NCBI GenBank assembly: GCA_020831525.1
Contig: JAFIGH010000008.1
Coordinates: forward strand, 1 to 64,000
From: Opitutales bacterium
Lineage (GTDB): Bacteria > Verrucomicrobiota > Verrucomicrobiia > Opitutales > Oceanipulchritudinaceae
Reading direction: 5' to 3'
DNA: 64,000 nt
The notes under the pieces were generated by a model that did no database searches, was not told the origin of the DNA, and saw only the letters and a program-made list of their open reading frames with translations. The position numbers and the translations under genes are program-made. Below, piece by piece: positions 40,478-48,938 of the stretch (positions are counted from its first letter, which is position 1; the number at the start of each line of letters is the position of its first letter).

Positions 40478-40951
40478 TCACGATGCGGATTGTTCTCCTT
40501 GGGTATTCTTCCCGGAGACGGCGGTGAGCGCTGCAAGATAATCCGCGATCTGCGACCAATTCTCGCGAAAGATCTCGCGATCCGTGAGATGCTTTAAATC
40601 GACCTTGCTCCATTGCTTGTCGCGAGGCAGATCTCGAATTACACCGACAGGAAACACGTAGTAATCTGGCGACAATACTTGCTTCTTACCATCCTTAGAA
40701 CCACGGTTCAGGAACGCTGCGACCACAAATTCACAATCAAAGTTACTAATCGGAAAACCTGATGCGCCAGTCCGCCAGCGGCTCTTCACTTGGATTCTTG
40801 CGGAGGTGTTGTGCTCGGGATCAGTCGCAATCAAATCGTATCCGGGCATGTTCGTGTAGGTCTTGTAGGCAGCGATCTTGTGCAAGAGTAGCTGTCCGAG
40901 AACCAGAAACTCGGCTCCCTCACTTTCGAGGCGTGTATTGAGTCTCTTCAT
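40478..40951 (-). CDS. PD-(D/E)xK nuclease-like protein, candidate restriction partner
   Basis: 157 residues. A helix with Glu (EGAEFLVLGQLLLHK) is followed by MPGYDLIATD (Asp39) and ARIQVKSRW (Gln54-x-Lys56), a D...QxK version of the PD-(D/E)xK site. The frame is AT-richer than its neighbours. It is tail-to-tail with the C5 methyltransferase and may be its endonuclease; a general hypothetical nuclease is the alternative. Family not identified. Confidence 0.6.
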   Translation of the reverse strand: MKRLNTRLESEGAEFLVLGQLLLHKIAAYKTYTNMPGYDLIATDPEHNTSARIQVKSRWRTGASGFPISNFDCEFVVAAFLNRGSKDGKKQVLSPDYYVFPVGVIRDLPRDKQWSKVDLKHLTDREIFRENWSQIADYLAALTAVSGKNTQGEQSAS

Positions 40952-41034
40952 TTTCTGGAGAAAGGTTGATTCGACTCACCGATCGCACCGACCCCACGCT
41001 CTACAATCGACCGCGGACGCAGCCCCTCTTTCCC

Positions 41035-42255
41035 TCACTCCACATACCGGTAGTCCGCCTGGTAGGCGCGGGCGAAGCCGGAGGGGCTGAGGCGGGTTGT
41101 TTTGCCGGTGTGGGTGTCGAGGACCATGAGGTAGTTGGCCGTGGAGGTACGCCGGTTGAAGAGGAGGTGGCGGCCGTCGCGCAGCCATGTGGGGTGCACG
41201 GCGTCGCCCGCGCCGCGGGTGACGACTTCGCTTCGCCGATCACGGAAGGAGTAGACGCACACCACGAACTGCCCCGCCATGGCGGCGGTGAAGGCGATCT
41301 TGTCGTCGTCGACCGGGTTCCATGACGGCTCGGTGCAGTGGCGGCTGATGTCGGTGGGCACCCGTGTAGGGCGGCCGCCCGAAGCGTCCATGGTGAAGAT
41401 CTGGGGGCGGCCCGGCGCGTCGGAGGCAAAGACAATACGGCGGCCGTCGGGCGACCACGCCGGATCGGCCTCGAGGGCCTCGGTGTGGGTGAGACGGCGG
41501 AGGTTGCGCCCGTCCGCATCGCCGACATAGATTTCGGCGTTGCCCGACCCGCTCAGGACCATGGCGACACGGCGGCCGTCGGGACTGAAGGTGGCACCGG
41601 TGTTTGTGCCGCGGAAACCCGCGAAGACCGTGCGGCGGTTGTTGCGCAGGTCGATCTTGTAGAGATCGGGAAAGTCGTTGCGGTAGTAGCTGGTGTAGAG
41701 GACGGTATCTCCGTCGGGAGAAAGGGTGGGCAGGAGCGCCTGTGCGCGGTCTCGGGTGAGCTGGCGCGCGTTTTGGAAGAGCAGATCGGAAACGTAGATC
41801 TCGGAAGCGCCGGTGCGGGTGGAGACAAATGCGATAGTCCCCGCGAAGAAGCCGGGAATATCAAGCGTACGCTGCACGGCGTAGTCGGCCGCGCGCAGGA
41901 GCGCATTCGTCGAATCCCGCCCGTCCACCGTGCGGCGGAGCAACTCCTGATCGCCGCTGCGGATGCGCAGCTCGACACGCCGCTCGCCGACCGGCTCGAA
42001 ATCAAAGTGAAAGTGCACGTCGCCGCCGGAGCGCAGCTCATAGCCGCCGTGCATGCCAAAGGCCGTCTGCGCGAGGCGCTCCGTCGCGCTGTCCGGCGAG
42101 GTCACACGGATGCGGTACTCGGCGCGGGCACGGCCCTCGATGACGCCGAGATCACCGTCCTGAGCCTCGACCGGAGGCGGCGCAGCGAAGGCAACAAGGG
42201 CCGCCAGAGCAAGGGCACCGTGGAAGACGCTCCTCACGGTGCGGCGTGAAATCAT
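41035..42255 (-). CDS. TolB-like PD40 beta-propeller periplasmic protein
   Basis: 406 residues from the ATG at 42255 (ATG 42285 is possible). Signal peptide SVFHGALALAALVAFAA. An N-terminal TolB-like domain precedes PD40 blades: IAFVSTRTGASEIYVSDL, PTLSPDGDTVLYTSYYRNDF, ATFSPDGRRVAMVLSGSGNA and PAWSPDGRRIVFASDAPGRP. It is divergent from mrp. TolB works with Pal and TolA in outer-membrane constriction; no pal or tolA lies nearby, so it may be a TolB paralogue. Confidence 0.85.
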   Translation of the reverse strand: MISRRTVRSVFHGALALAALVAFAAPPPVEAQDGDLGVIEGRARAEYRIRVTSPDSATERLAQTAFGMHGGYELRSGGDVHFHFDFEPVGERRVELRIRSGDQELLRRTVDGRDSTNALLRAADYAVQRTLDIPGFFAGTIAFVSTRTGASEIYVSDLLFQNARQLTRDRAQALLPTLSPDGDTVLYTSYYRNDFPDLYKIDLRNNRRTVFAGFRGTNTGATFSPDGRRVAMVLSGSGNAEIYVGDADGRNLRRLTHTEALEADPAWSPDGRRIVFASDAPGRPQIFTMDASGGRPTRVPTDISRHCTEPSWNPVDDDKIAFTAAMAGQFVVCVYSFRDRRSEVVTRGAGDAVHPTWLRDGRHLLFNRRTSTANYLMVLDTHTGKTTRLSPSGFARAYQADYRYVE

Positions 42256-42411
42256 GGATGCAGTGGCAATGCGCGGGAAATACATACCGTGTGTGTAGAG
42301 AAAAGTCTGCCCGATGCAAACAGCGAACTGCTCCGCGGCGAGCGATTTATTGCGCACCGCTTCCACAATTGCCCTCGACCGACGCCAGCCGGTCATTTCA
42401 AATAGGCCGCC

Positions 42412-43476
42412 GTGGATAAGGAATCGATTCGTGAAGCCCTTAAGCAGGTGAGATACCCGGGATTCAGCCGGGATATTGTCTCCTTCGGACTTGTGCAGGG
42501 CATTGATGTCGACGGTGACGGCGGGGTGGTCGTGCGCGTGGCAGTAACCACCTCCGACGCAAAAGCACCGAAGGCGATCAAGGACGATGCCGAAGCCGTC
42601 CTCCGCGCCGTGCCGGGTGTGAAGTCCGCGCAGGTCGAAATCGCAGTCTCCGCACCGAAAGGGTCAGCAGGTGCGGCGGGTGATCCCGGCGGGCGTCCGA
42701 AGCGCCTTGAAAAGGTGAAGAAGATCATTGCCGTGGCGAGCGGCAAAGGCGGCGTCGGCAAATCGACCTTTGCCGTAAACCTCGCCTGCGCCCTCGAGCG
42801 CCTCCTCGCCGACGAAGGCAAACCCGGCCGTGTCGGGGTGCTCGACTGCGATATCCACGGTCCGTCCGTCCCGCTCATGATCGGCGTGGGGCAGCAACCG
42901 ACGGTCACGGAAGACACCATTTTCCCGCCCGAGAATTTCGGCGTCAAGGTGATGTCGATGGCCCTCCTGATCGACCGCGACGCCCCCGTCGTCTGGCGTG
43001 GTCCCATGATCAACAACGCCATCGGCCAGTTCGCCCAGCACGTCGAATGGGGCGAGCTGGAGGTGCTCGTCGTCGACCTGCCGCCGGGCACGGGCGACGC
43101 CCAGCTCTCCCTTGTGCAGACCTTTCCCGTCGACGGCGCCGTGATCGTGACAACGCCGCAGGCCGCCGCCGCAACAGTCACCCAGCGCGGCGCCCGCCTC
43201 TTCGAGAAGGTAAACGTCCCGCTGCTCGGCGTGTGCGAAAACATGAGCTACCTCGAACAGGCCGACGGCACGCGATTGGAAGTCTTCGGCTCCGGCGGCG
43301 GCGCCGAATCGGCCTCCGTCCTCGGGACCTCGTTGCTCGGCCAAGTGCCGCTCGATCCCGCCATCCGGGAAGGGGGTGACCGGGGCATCCCGGTGGTCGT
43401 GGCCCACCCCGATTCAACGGCCGCTAAGGCATTTTGCGACATCGCCGCCGCAGTTCTGCGACGATTGGGTGAATAA
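42412..43476 (+). CDS. mrp: Mrp/NBP35-family P-loop ATPase (Fe-S cluster carrier), lacking CPxC
   Basis: 354 residues from a GTG at 42412. An N-terminal MIP18-like domain (residues 1-80) is followed by the deviant Walker A GKGGVGKS at 111-118, DCDIHGPSVPLMIG and DLPPGTGDAQLSL. The segment after ENMSYL, which normally holds a CPxC pair that binds a bridging cluster, reads EQADGTRLEVFG with no cysteine. Function in Fe-S carrying is inferred from the family but may be altered. Confidence 0.9.
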   Translation: MDKESIREALKQVRYPGFSRDIVSFGLVQGIDVDGDGGVVVRVAVTTSDAKAPKAIKDDAEAVLRAVPGVKSAQVEIAVSAPKGSAGAAGDPGGRPKRLEKVKKIIAVASGKGGVGKSTFAVNLACALERLLADEGKPGRVGVLDCDIHGPSVPLMIGVGQQPTVTEDTIFPPENFGVKVMSMALLIDRDAPVVWRGPMINNAIGQFAQHVEWGELEVLVVDLPPGTGDAQLSLVQTFPVDGAVIVTTPQAAAATVTQRGARLFEKVNVPLLGVCENMSYLEQADGTRLEVFGSGGGAESASVLGTSLLGQVPLDPAIREGGDRGIPVVVAHPDSTAAKAFCDIAAAVLRRLGE

Positions 43477-43676
43477 ACCGTGACGTTAGCGCCTCAGATA
43501 GGGTGAAACATTGGCGAATCTCCAACGTTTCAATGATATAAGCTTGTCGCTCAGCAAGCTTGCGGTGCGTAATAAAAAGCAACTTATGCCTCATAGGTAA
43601 CCAAGAGACTCCACTCCCCGACAACGAAAGGTTAAACGCCTCCTGCAGCTCAGGAGCTTTGGCCTCCCTATTTTAG
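43477..43676. other. Hairpin-rich, AT-leaning intergenic region
   Basis: 200 bp between mrp and the next small gene. Three stem-loops are visible: GAAACATTGG/CCAACGTTTC (9 of 10 pairs, 43511-43537), AAGCTTG/CAAGCTT around 8 nt (43542-43563) and CTCCTG/CAGGAG around 5 nt (about 43637-43653). No ORF, tRNA or known riboswitch is recognised. It could encode a structured RNA or be a decayed integration site. Confidence 0.45.
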
Positions 43677-43949
43677 ATGAAACAGCCGGTCAACAACGCA
43701 CGGACACAAGATGTACTCAAACGCTCCAGCCTGTATCAGGAGTTTCTGGCGGAGCGTGAGGAGATTTTGCGTCACAAGTGGATCGAGTCCGAGAAGGTCG
43801 GGCGCGATATCGGCTTTGAGCGCGCGCTACTCGACTGGATCCGCAACCACCGTGACGGGTGGCGCGCGGCGCGGCGGCGCGGTTCGCGTTCGCGGGGCGA
43901 TTCCGGCTCGGCGGAGGCCCTTGCGCGCGGGTCTTCCGCAGTCCGGTAA
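43677..43949 (+). CDS. Small conserved cytosolic protein of unknown function
   Basis: 90 residues. The central part, SLYQEFLAEREEILRHKWIE then SEKVGRDIGFERALLDWI, looks like a conserved helical motif recalling the RHKWxxSExxGxDxG pattern I associate with DUF4032-type proteins; this is a weak memory match. The C-terminus is basic and Ser/Gly-rich. It is convergent with rpmG, with a hairpin in between. Confidence 0.55.
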   Translation: MKQPVNNARTQDVLKRSSLYQEFLAEREEILRHKWIESEKVGRDIGFERALLDWIRNHRDGWRAARRRGSRSRGDSGSAEALARGSSAVR

Positions 43950-43953
43950 AGCG

Positions 43954-43982
43954 CGAGCCGACGGCGGAAAACCATCGGCTCG
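43954..43982. terminator. Hairpin between convergent small gene and rpmG
   Basis: Perfect 8-bp arms CGAGCCGA and TCGGCTCG around 13 nt, five bases past the small gene's stop and about 50 bp past the rpmG stop. There is no T-tract, so the terminator role is inferred from position. Confidence 0.45.
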
Positions 43983-44032
43983 GAAAATGGCGGACTTCGC
44001 GTGCGGGCGGGTGACCGCCAAGCAGTCCTTCC

Positions 44033-44200
44033 TTACTTGATCTCGCGGTGAAGCGTATACCGCCGAAGCGACGGATTGAACTTCTTCTTCTCAATGCGGC
44101 CCTGCTGCAGCTTCTTGTTGCGCGTGGAGCAGTAGCGCGAGGGGCGCTTGTTCTCGGCACGGGCTTCGGTGCACTCAAGGATGATAAAATCGCGTGGCAT
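44033..44200 (-). CDS. rpmG: 50S ribosomal protein L33
   Basis: 55 residues from the ATG at 44200; the upstream in-frame ATG belongs to non-coding sequence. FIILECTEARAENKRPSRYC, then STRNKK and KKKFNPSLRRYTLHREIK, is a typical bL33. Only one of the four zinc cysteine positions pairs is partly kept (Cys10, Cys27), suggesting the zinc-free C-minus form. It lies 68 bp downstream of the EIIA-cyclase gene on the same strand. Confidence 0.93.
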   Translation of the reverse strand: MPRDFIILECTEARAENKRPSRYCSTRNKKLQQGRIEKKKFNPSLRRYTLHREIK

Positions 44201-44268
44201 AACTGGTTTCCTCCGAAAAAGCGCTCCATACAACCGGAGCACACGGCTCTGGCAAGGGAAAAAAGCGG

Positions 44269-45630
44269 CTAACTCATTGAGCCGATGGGCCGCTCCAGGA
44301 GCGGCAGCATGACTCCCTTGCGGAAAAGTGTGACTTGCCCGGTGCTCGAACTCACGCAAATGGCGAGGCAGTCGGCCGCGCGGGAGATCGCGGCGGCGGC
44401 CGAATGGCGCGCCCCGAACCCGCTCGGCAGGTCCTCGTAAAACTCGGACGGCGCGTGGATGAGGCTACCCGCCGATTCGATGACACCGTCGCCGCGGATG
44501 ACGAAACAACCGTCGATCACCGAAAACTCCTTGATCGTCTCGTCCATGAAGGGATTGAGGACATTGCGTTCTTCCTCGCGGTAGCCGTGGAAGGGATTGA
44601 GGACGAGCGACTTGACCATCTGATTCACCTTCCCGGAATCCCCGAGGACAAAGAGGCACCCGACCGGCTTGCCCTCGCGGCCCTCCACCGCCAGCTCCGT
44701 TGCGATCCCCAGCATCCGCTCCACCACCTCGATCTTCACCGAACCGGGCAGGATCTCGCTCTCGCGGTCGATTACACTCTGGAACTCCCGCTCCACGTCG
44801 ACGACAAGTATCGTGTCGAGGAGATTGCTCGATGGAATGCCCCCCACGCAGCAAAGCCGGTCACTGTATTTGAAGAGCCCCCGTGTCAGCCCGATGAGGA
44901 TGGCGCTGCGCACCTGCGAGAGGCGTTGCCGCGAGAAAGACCGCACCTCGATGCACGTCTCCGCACTCGACCCCTGCGTCGATTGGTCGCCAGCCGCGCG
45001 CGTCACGAGGATCGTACGGTAGCGGGGGAAGCCCTCCGTCAGCTCGATACCGCCCGCAAACGTATCACTGAAGATCAGCACGGCGGCGCAGCGGGCGTCG
45101 CGCGCCACTTTCTCCGCCTCGCGCAGAAAGAGGCGGTTGAAGCGGTTGCGGCGGCGCTCGGGCTTTGCGAGGAGGCCGCCGAATGCAAGGAAGACCCGCT
45201 CTTGGAACGTGCGCGTGTCCGGTGCCCCCACGATGCGCTCCACAAGATCGCGGCTGCGGAAGAGCCGCGCGAGCGAGGCGAGAACGTTGAGGTAGTTCTT
45301 CTCCGTCTCGGAGGCAAGAAGGAGGAAGATGAGGCGAACGTCTTTGTAGTCACCGCGCCCGTCGAACTCGATCCCCGACGGCACACGACCCACCGCGAAG
45401 ATGTAGGGCCGCTTCATCTTCACGCGCAGGTGCGGCATGGCCACGCCGTGCCCGAGGTAGGTTGTCATCGTCTTTTCGCGGTTGAGCAACTGCGCGACGA
45501 TACGCTTGGGATTCAGCTCGTCACTCGAGCGGTAGACGGAGACGTTGAGCAGTTCGAGGAGAGCCCCCTGCAAATCGTTGCTCTCGATCTCGATAATGCG
45601 CGACTTGGCGATGTACCGATCAAGCCGCAT
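44269..45630 (-). CDS. PTS EIIA domain fused to a CdaZ-like diadenylate cyclase (DisA_N) domain
   Basis: 453 residues. Residues 1-155 match a fructose-type EIIA domain, with the phospho-acceptor His67 in GHGVAMPHLRV and the following IFLLLASETEKNYLNVLASL. Residues 160-290 form an unassigned alpha/beta region. Residues 293-445 look like the diadenylate cyclase domain of the CdaZ type: AVEGREGKPVGCLFVLGD, LNPFHGY, DGCFVIRGDGVIESAGSL, FGARHSAAAAIS. The catalytic DGA motif is DGC (373-375) and RHR is RHS (408-410). If active it would make c-di-AMP under phosphotransferase-linked control. No other PTS gene is in the window. Confidence 0.8.
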   Translation of the reverse strand: MRLDRYIAKSRIIEIESNDLQGALLELLNVSVYRSSDELNPKRIVAQLLNREKTMTTYLGHGVAMPHLRVKMKRPYIFAVGRVPSGIEFDGRGDYKDVRLIFLLLASETEKNYLNVLASLARLFRSRDLVERIVGAPDTRTFQERVFLAFGGLLAKPERRRNRFNRLFLREAEKVARDARCAAVLIFSDTFAGGIELTEGFPRYRTILVTRAAGDQSTQGSSAETCIEVRSFSRQRLSQVRSAILIGLTRGLFKYSDRLCCVGGIPSSNLLDTILVVDVEREFQSVIDRESEILPGSVKIEVVERMLGIATELAVEGREGKPVGCLFVLGDSGKVNQMVKSLVLNPFHGYREEERNVLNPFMDETIKEFSVIDGCFVIRGDGVIESAGSLIHAPSEFYEDLPSGFGARHSAAAAISRAADCLAICVSSSTGQVTLFRKGVMLPLLERPIGSMS

Positions 45631-45696
45631 GTGCGTTTTTTACGGCCAGGAACGGCCGGTTTTCGGGTATTTCAGATATGCCGGAAAAAAGGCGGG

Positions 45697-46071
45697 TCAT
45701 TTGTCCCATTCGAGCGCGCCTTTCTTCAACTCGTAGACCAAGCCCACGACGAGAACAAGTATGAAAAACAGCACCGGCATCAGAATCGGCAGGTTCTGCG
45801 CCAGAAAATCCCGGTAGACGAGGACCCACGGGATGAGAAAAACGACCTCGATATCGAACACGATGAAAAGCATCGCCGTGAGGTAGAACTTCACGCTGAA
45901 ACGGGTCGTTGCTCCCCCGGCGGCCGGCATCCCGCATTCGTAGGCAGAGTCTTTGACCGAATTGCGCGCCGCCCGCTGGCCGAGCAGATGACTCGCACCG
46001 AGGATGACGACGGCGAGGAAAAGCGCGATCAGAATCTGGATGAGAACCGGCAGGTAGTCGTGCAAAGTCAT
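45697..46071 (-). CDS. nuoA: NADH-quinone oxidoreductase subunit A
   Basis: 124 residues from the ATG at 46071; the longer open frame upstream overlaps the neighbouring gene. Three membrane helices; the conserved loop DSAYECGMPAAGGATTRFSV and FYLTAMLFIVFDIEVVFLIP are diagnostic. This is the small membrane subunit at the quinone-site entrance of Complex I. No nuoB follows; the next genes on the strand are the EIIA-cyclase fusion and rpmG. Confidence 0.95.
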   Translation of the reverse strand: MTLHDYLPVLIQILIALFLAVVILGASHLLGQRAARNSVKDSAYECGMPAAGGATTRFSVKFYLTAMLFIVFDIEVVFLIPWVLVYRDFLAQNLPILMPVLFFILVLVVGLVYELKKGALEWDK

Positions 46072-46141
46072 GATAAAACTCCGCAAGGCAAACGATGCCC
46101 CGTCACCGGCGCAAACGCAAAGATGGAAAAAAGCGCACAAT

Positions 46142-47191
46142 TCACCGTATCCGCTTAACGCGCGCCTGCCGCGCAAGCCCGTGGCCGACACCGAGCTGCA
46201 CCGCGTAGTCCAGTTGAGGCAGGGCCATCGGCAGGGTGTGGAAACGGTTGGCTTCGCGGTGCTCGTTGATCCGCTCGAGCATAAGCGCGTCGAGCACCGC
46301 CGGGTCCGCCGAGAGCAGCACGCGCGGTTCGCTCTTGGAATAGAGCGAGCGGAAGTGCGGCCCGCCAATAAACTGGTAGCGCTCCAGCGTCAGCAACGTC
46401 AGCGCCCAGGAGGCTTTCAACTCCGGGATCGCCGCGATCTCCGCCACCGCGATCGGCGCATTCGCCTCGCTGATGAAAAACCGGCTGTTGTTGCTGATAT
46501 TCCATAGCGTAGCGTTGACGAGCGCACCGTTGACGCCGAGGGCGGGGTGGTCCGTCACCATTGGCAAATTGATCCAGAAATCCACCCCGACGAGTAGATC
46601 CTCCGGAAGAAAGCTCTTCCGCGTCACCACCGAAGGCACGTCGATGTCACCGAAAATCCGTTGTGCCAGCGGACTCGAAAACTCGCGCGGGAGCGGGCTC
46701 TCGTAATACCAAAGATCGCTGAACAACTCACCGGAATCAAGGTAACGCACCGGCACACCGTCAAAGTAATCCCCCTCCGGACGCCGCGAAAGGGGAGGCA
46801 GATAGCCCGCCGCACGCAGTCGCGACTCCTGCGCGTCGAGAAGAAACAGTTCCCCGCGCTCAAATCCGCGGCGGCGCAGCGCCGTGACGACCGCACGCGT
46901 CAGCGCCCGCGGCGTCGCCAGCCCCGGCCCCGAATTGGTGTAGATCTTCAGCCCCGCACGCCGGTGCTCGCCCGGCTCCAGTCGCTTCCCCGTCGCCTCC
47001 TCGAACTCCCGGAAGAGAGCCTCCACCGCGGATTCGTAGTGCTGTTCCGCGAATCCGTCCACGCCGTACTCCCACACCCTTCCGAGAAATGGAGCGCGCG
47101 CCTCGTCCTCGAATCCCCAGAACGCTCCCCCCGACGGAAGCGACAGTAAGAGAATTGCCAAAACGGGAACTCCGATTTTTTCTAAACCCAT
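46142..47191 (-). CDS. Secreted DUF362-like protein
   Basis: 349 residues from the ATG at 47191; the open frame further upstream is antisense to the TPR gene. Short signal ([17 protein letters not shown]). [20 protein letters not shown] then [30 protein letters not shown] and [20 protein letters not shown] follow the DUF362 pattern. No ferredoxin cysteines are seen. Divergent from the TPR lipoprotein gene by 27 bp. The family match is moderate. Confidence 0.6.
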   Translation of the reverse strand: MGLEKIGVPVLAILLLSLPSGGAFWGFEDEARAPFLGRVWEYGVDGFAEQHYESAVEALFREFEEATGKRLEPGEHRRAGLKIYTNSGPGLATPRALTRAVVTALRRRGFERGELFLLDAQESRLRAAGYLPPLSRRPEGDYFDGVPVRYLDSGELFSDLWYYESPLPREFSSPLAQRIFGDIDVPSVVTRKSFLPEDLLVGVDFWINLPMVTDHPALGVNGALVNATLWNISNNSRFFISEANAPIAVAEIAAIPELKASWALTLLTLERYQFIGGPHFRSLYSKSEPRVLLSADPAVLDALMLERINEHREANRFHTLPMALPQLDYAVQLGVGHGLARQARVKRIR

Positions 47192-47218
47192 TGCGATCAA
47201 GACTCGTCCAACACAACA

Positions 47219-48697
47219 ATGATAAGCTTTCAAGAGAAGACCTTTTTCCGTCTTTCCCTGTTCATGGCGCTGTTTCTCGCCGCCGCCTGCGGCCGCCGCG
47301 AACCCACGGCGGAAGAAACCCTCGCCGAAGCTGAGAGTTTTCTCGCCGCGGGTGAATTCCGCACCGCCATTGAACGCTTGGAAACGTACGACGAATTTGA
47401 CGACGGCCACCCGCAGATTGTGGAAACCCTTGCCGAAGCCTATGCCGCCGAGGGCGACATGGCTCTGTCCGCCTTTCATTACCTGCGCCTCGCCGACATC
47501 ACCCGCGGCGATCCCCTCCCCCTCCTCTTCGCCGCCGGCGCCCTGCGTGAAGCCGGCGACGTCTCCGGCGCGGTCCGCGCCTACGAAAGCTACCTCGAAG
47601 AGGAACCCGAAGACACCGCTGTCTGGCGCACCCTCGCCCAACTGCACCTCGAGCGCGGCAACCGGCAGGATGCCATCGACGCCTTCCTCCGCTCCAACCG
47701 ACACAACGCCGACGGCCCCACTCAGGTCGCCATCGGTCGCCTCTTCCTCGAGGGCAATAATCTCGCCCAGGCCCAGTCGTGGTTCGCCTCCGCCGCCGAA
47801 CACCGCGATGAAGCGCGGCCCGACGCCTTCCTCGGCCTCATCGAAACCGCCCTCGCCGCCAACCGCCCGAGCGACGCCGAGACCGTCCTCCGCCAGATGG
47901 ACGAGGAGTTTCCACGCCTCTTCGACCGCTCCCGTCTCGCTCCGAAGCGCCGCGAACTCGCCGCATGGCGCGAGCGCCAGGACGAAGCCCGCCGCGCCGC
48001 TGAAGCCCTCTCCCGCGCCCGGCGCGAGGCTAGCGAAACCGCCCGGCACGAATCACCGCCGCCCGAGGCACCAGCCGCCGCCGAAACCGCTCCGGCGGAA
48101 GAACAGACGCGCATCGCCCGCCGCGAAACTGAGAGCGCCGCCGAACAGCTTCGCGAAGCCGTAGAAGCCGAAACCGCCCGCGCGGAAAGACGCACCACCC
48201 CCGCACCGCGCGAAGAAACCGCCGCCCGCGCACCTGCGCCGACCACCGACGCCCTCGACCGCGCCCGACGCCTCCTTGAAGAAGGCGACGCCACTGCCGC
48301 CGTCTCCGCCTTTCGCGAAGCTCTCCGCGACGACCGCGACAACCCCGAGGTCTGGATGGGCCTCAGCGAAGCACAGTTGCGCGCCGGCCAGGCCGACTGG
48401 GCGCAGGCCTCCGCCAGCGAGGCCGTGCGCCGCAACCCGAGCAACCCGGTCTACACCATGCAGTTCCTCCGCGCCGCGCACCAGTCGCTCCCACCCGAAC
48501 GGCTCATCCGCGAAATCGAGCGCGCGCGCGACCGCTTTCCCGAGAGCCCCGACATCAACTTCGCCCTTGCCCGCGCCTACGATGAGGTCGGCAACGACCC
48601 CCGCAGCGCCCGCGTCTATTACAGGCGATACCTCGACCTCGCCGGCCCCGAGCACCCCCGCCGCAGCCACGCCGAAGCCGCCCTTCGCCGCCTCTGA
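47219..48697 (+). CDS. TPR-repeat lipoprotein
   Basis: 492 residues. The N-terminal signal ends [11 protein letters not shown], a likely though imperfect lipobox with Cys24. TPR units fill residues 30-245 and 345-490 (e.g. [40 protein letters not shown]). They are separated by a charged Ala/Glu/Arg linker (about 250-345) that may be a coiled coil. Probably a periplasmic scaffold. Function unknown. Confidence 0.8.
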   Translation: MISFQEKTFFRLSLFMALFLAAACGRREPTAEETLAEAESFLAAGEFRTAIERLETYDEFDDGHPQIVETLAEAYAAEGDMALSAFHYLRLADITRGDPLPLLFAAGALREAGDVSGAVRAYESYLEEEPEDTAVWRTLAQLHLERGNRQDAIDAFLRSNRHNADGPTQVAIGRLFLEGNNLAQAQSWFASAAEHRDEARPDAFLGLIETALAANRPSDAETVLRQMDEEFPRLFDRSRLAPKRRELAAWRERQDEARRAAEALSRARREASETARHESPPPEAPAAAETAPAEEQTRIARRETESAAEQLREAVEAETARAERRTTPAPREETAARAPAPTTDALDRARRLLEEGDATAAVSAFREALRDDRDNPEVWMGLSEAQLRAGQADWAQASASEAVRRNPSNPVYTMQFLRAAHQSLPPERLIREIERARDRFPESPDINFALARAYDEVGNDPRSARVYYRRYLDLAGPEHPRRSHAEAALRRL

Positions 48698-48844
48698 TCC
48701 TGATCGCATTCCGGAGATGCGCAAAACAGGTGCCGTCTCCGGCTGGAAGCGCTACGTCGCAACCGTCGCCTATTCCGGCAAGCCGCCTCTGGTATCACCT
48801 GTCGCAGCCCGCCCAGCGTCAATAAATTTTTCTCCGGTTTATTA

Positions 48845-48935
48845 CTGTTAATAATTTAAACTGTGAGTTGTTTACCTGCGACGTCAAATGAATCTTATCT
48901 GTTATATTTTGTAAAGTATATTAACTGAGGGTTGG
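48845..48935 (+). promoter_or_regulatory. Second array of the 27-bp AT-rich motif, upstream of the DUF3516 helicase
   Basis: Copies at 48845-48871 (CTGTTAA ... ACTGTGAGTTGT) and 48909-48935 (TTGTAAA ... ACTGAGGGTTGG), 64 bp apart. A weaker copy lies midway (around 48883-48905). The match to the array at 39167-39256 covers about 22 of 27 positions between the best copies, and the spacing is the same (63 versus 64 bp). The last copy ends 3 bp before the first possible ATG of the helicase gene. Confidence 0.6.
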
Positions 48936-48938
48936 ATA

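Noticed and set aside
43477-43676. Integron attC site or tRNA gene
   Set aside because: A GTTAAAC-like core box is present but lacks a properly paired partner. No cloverleaf or TTCRANYC arm was found.
46142-48049. A 635-codon version of the DUF362-like protein
   Set aside because: The N-terminal 280 residues are antisense to the TPR lipoprotein; a proper signal peptide begins at 47191.
39167-48935. AT-rich motif arrays as CRISPR remnants
   Set aside because: Unit length and 32-bp spacing leave only about 5 bp between copies, and copies are too divergent for CRISPR repeats; no cas gene is nearby.
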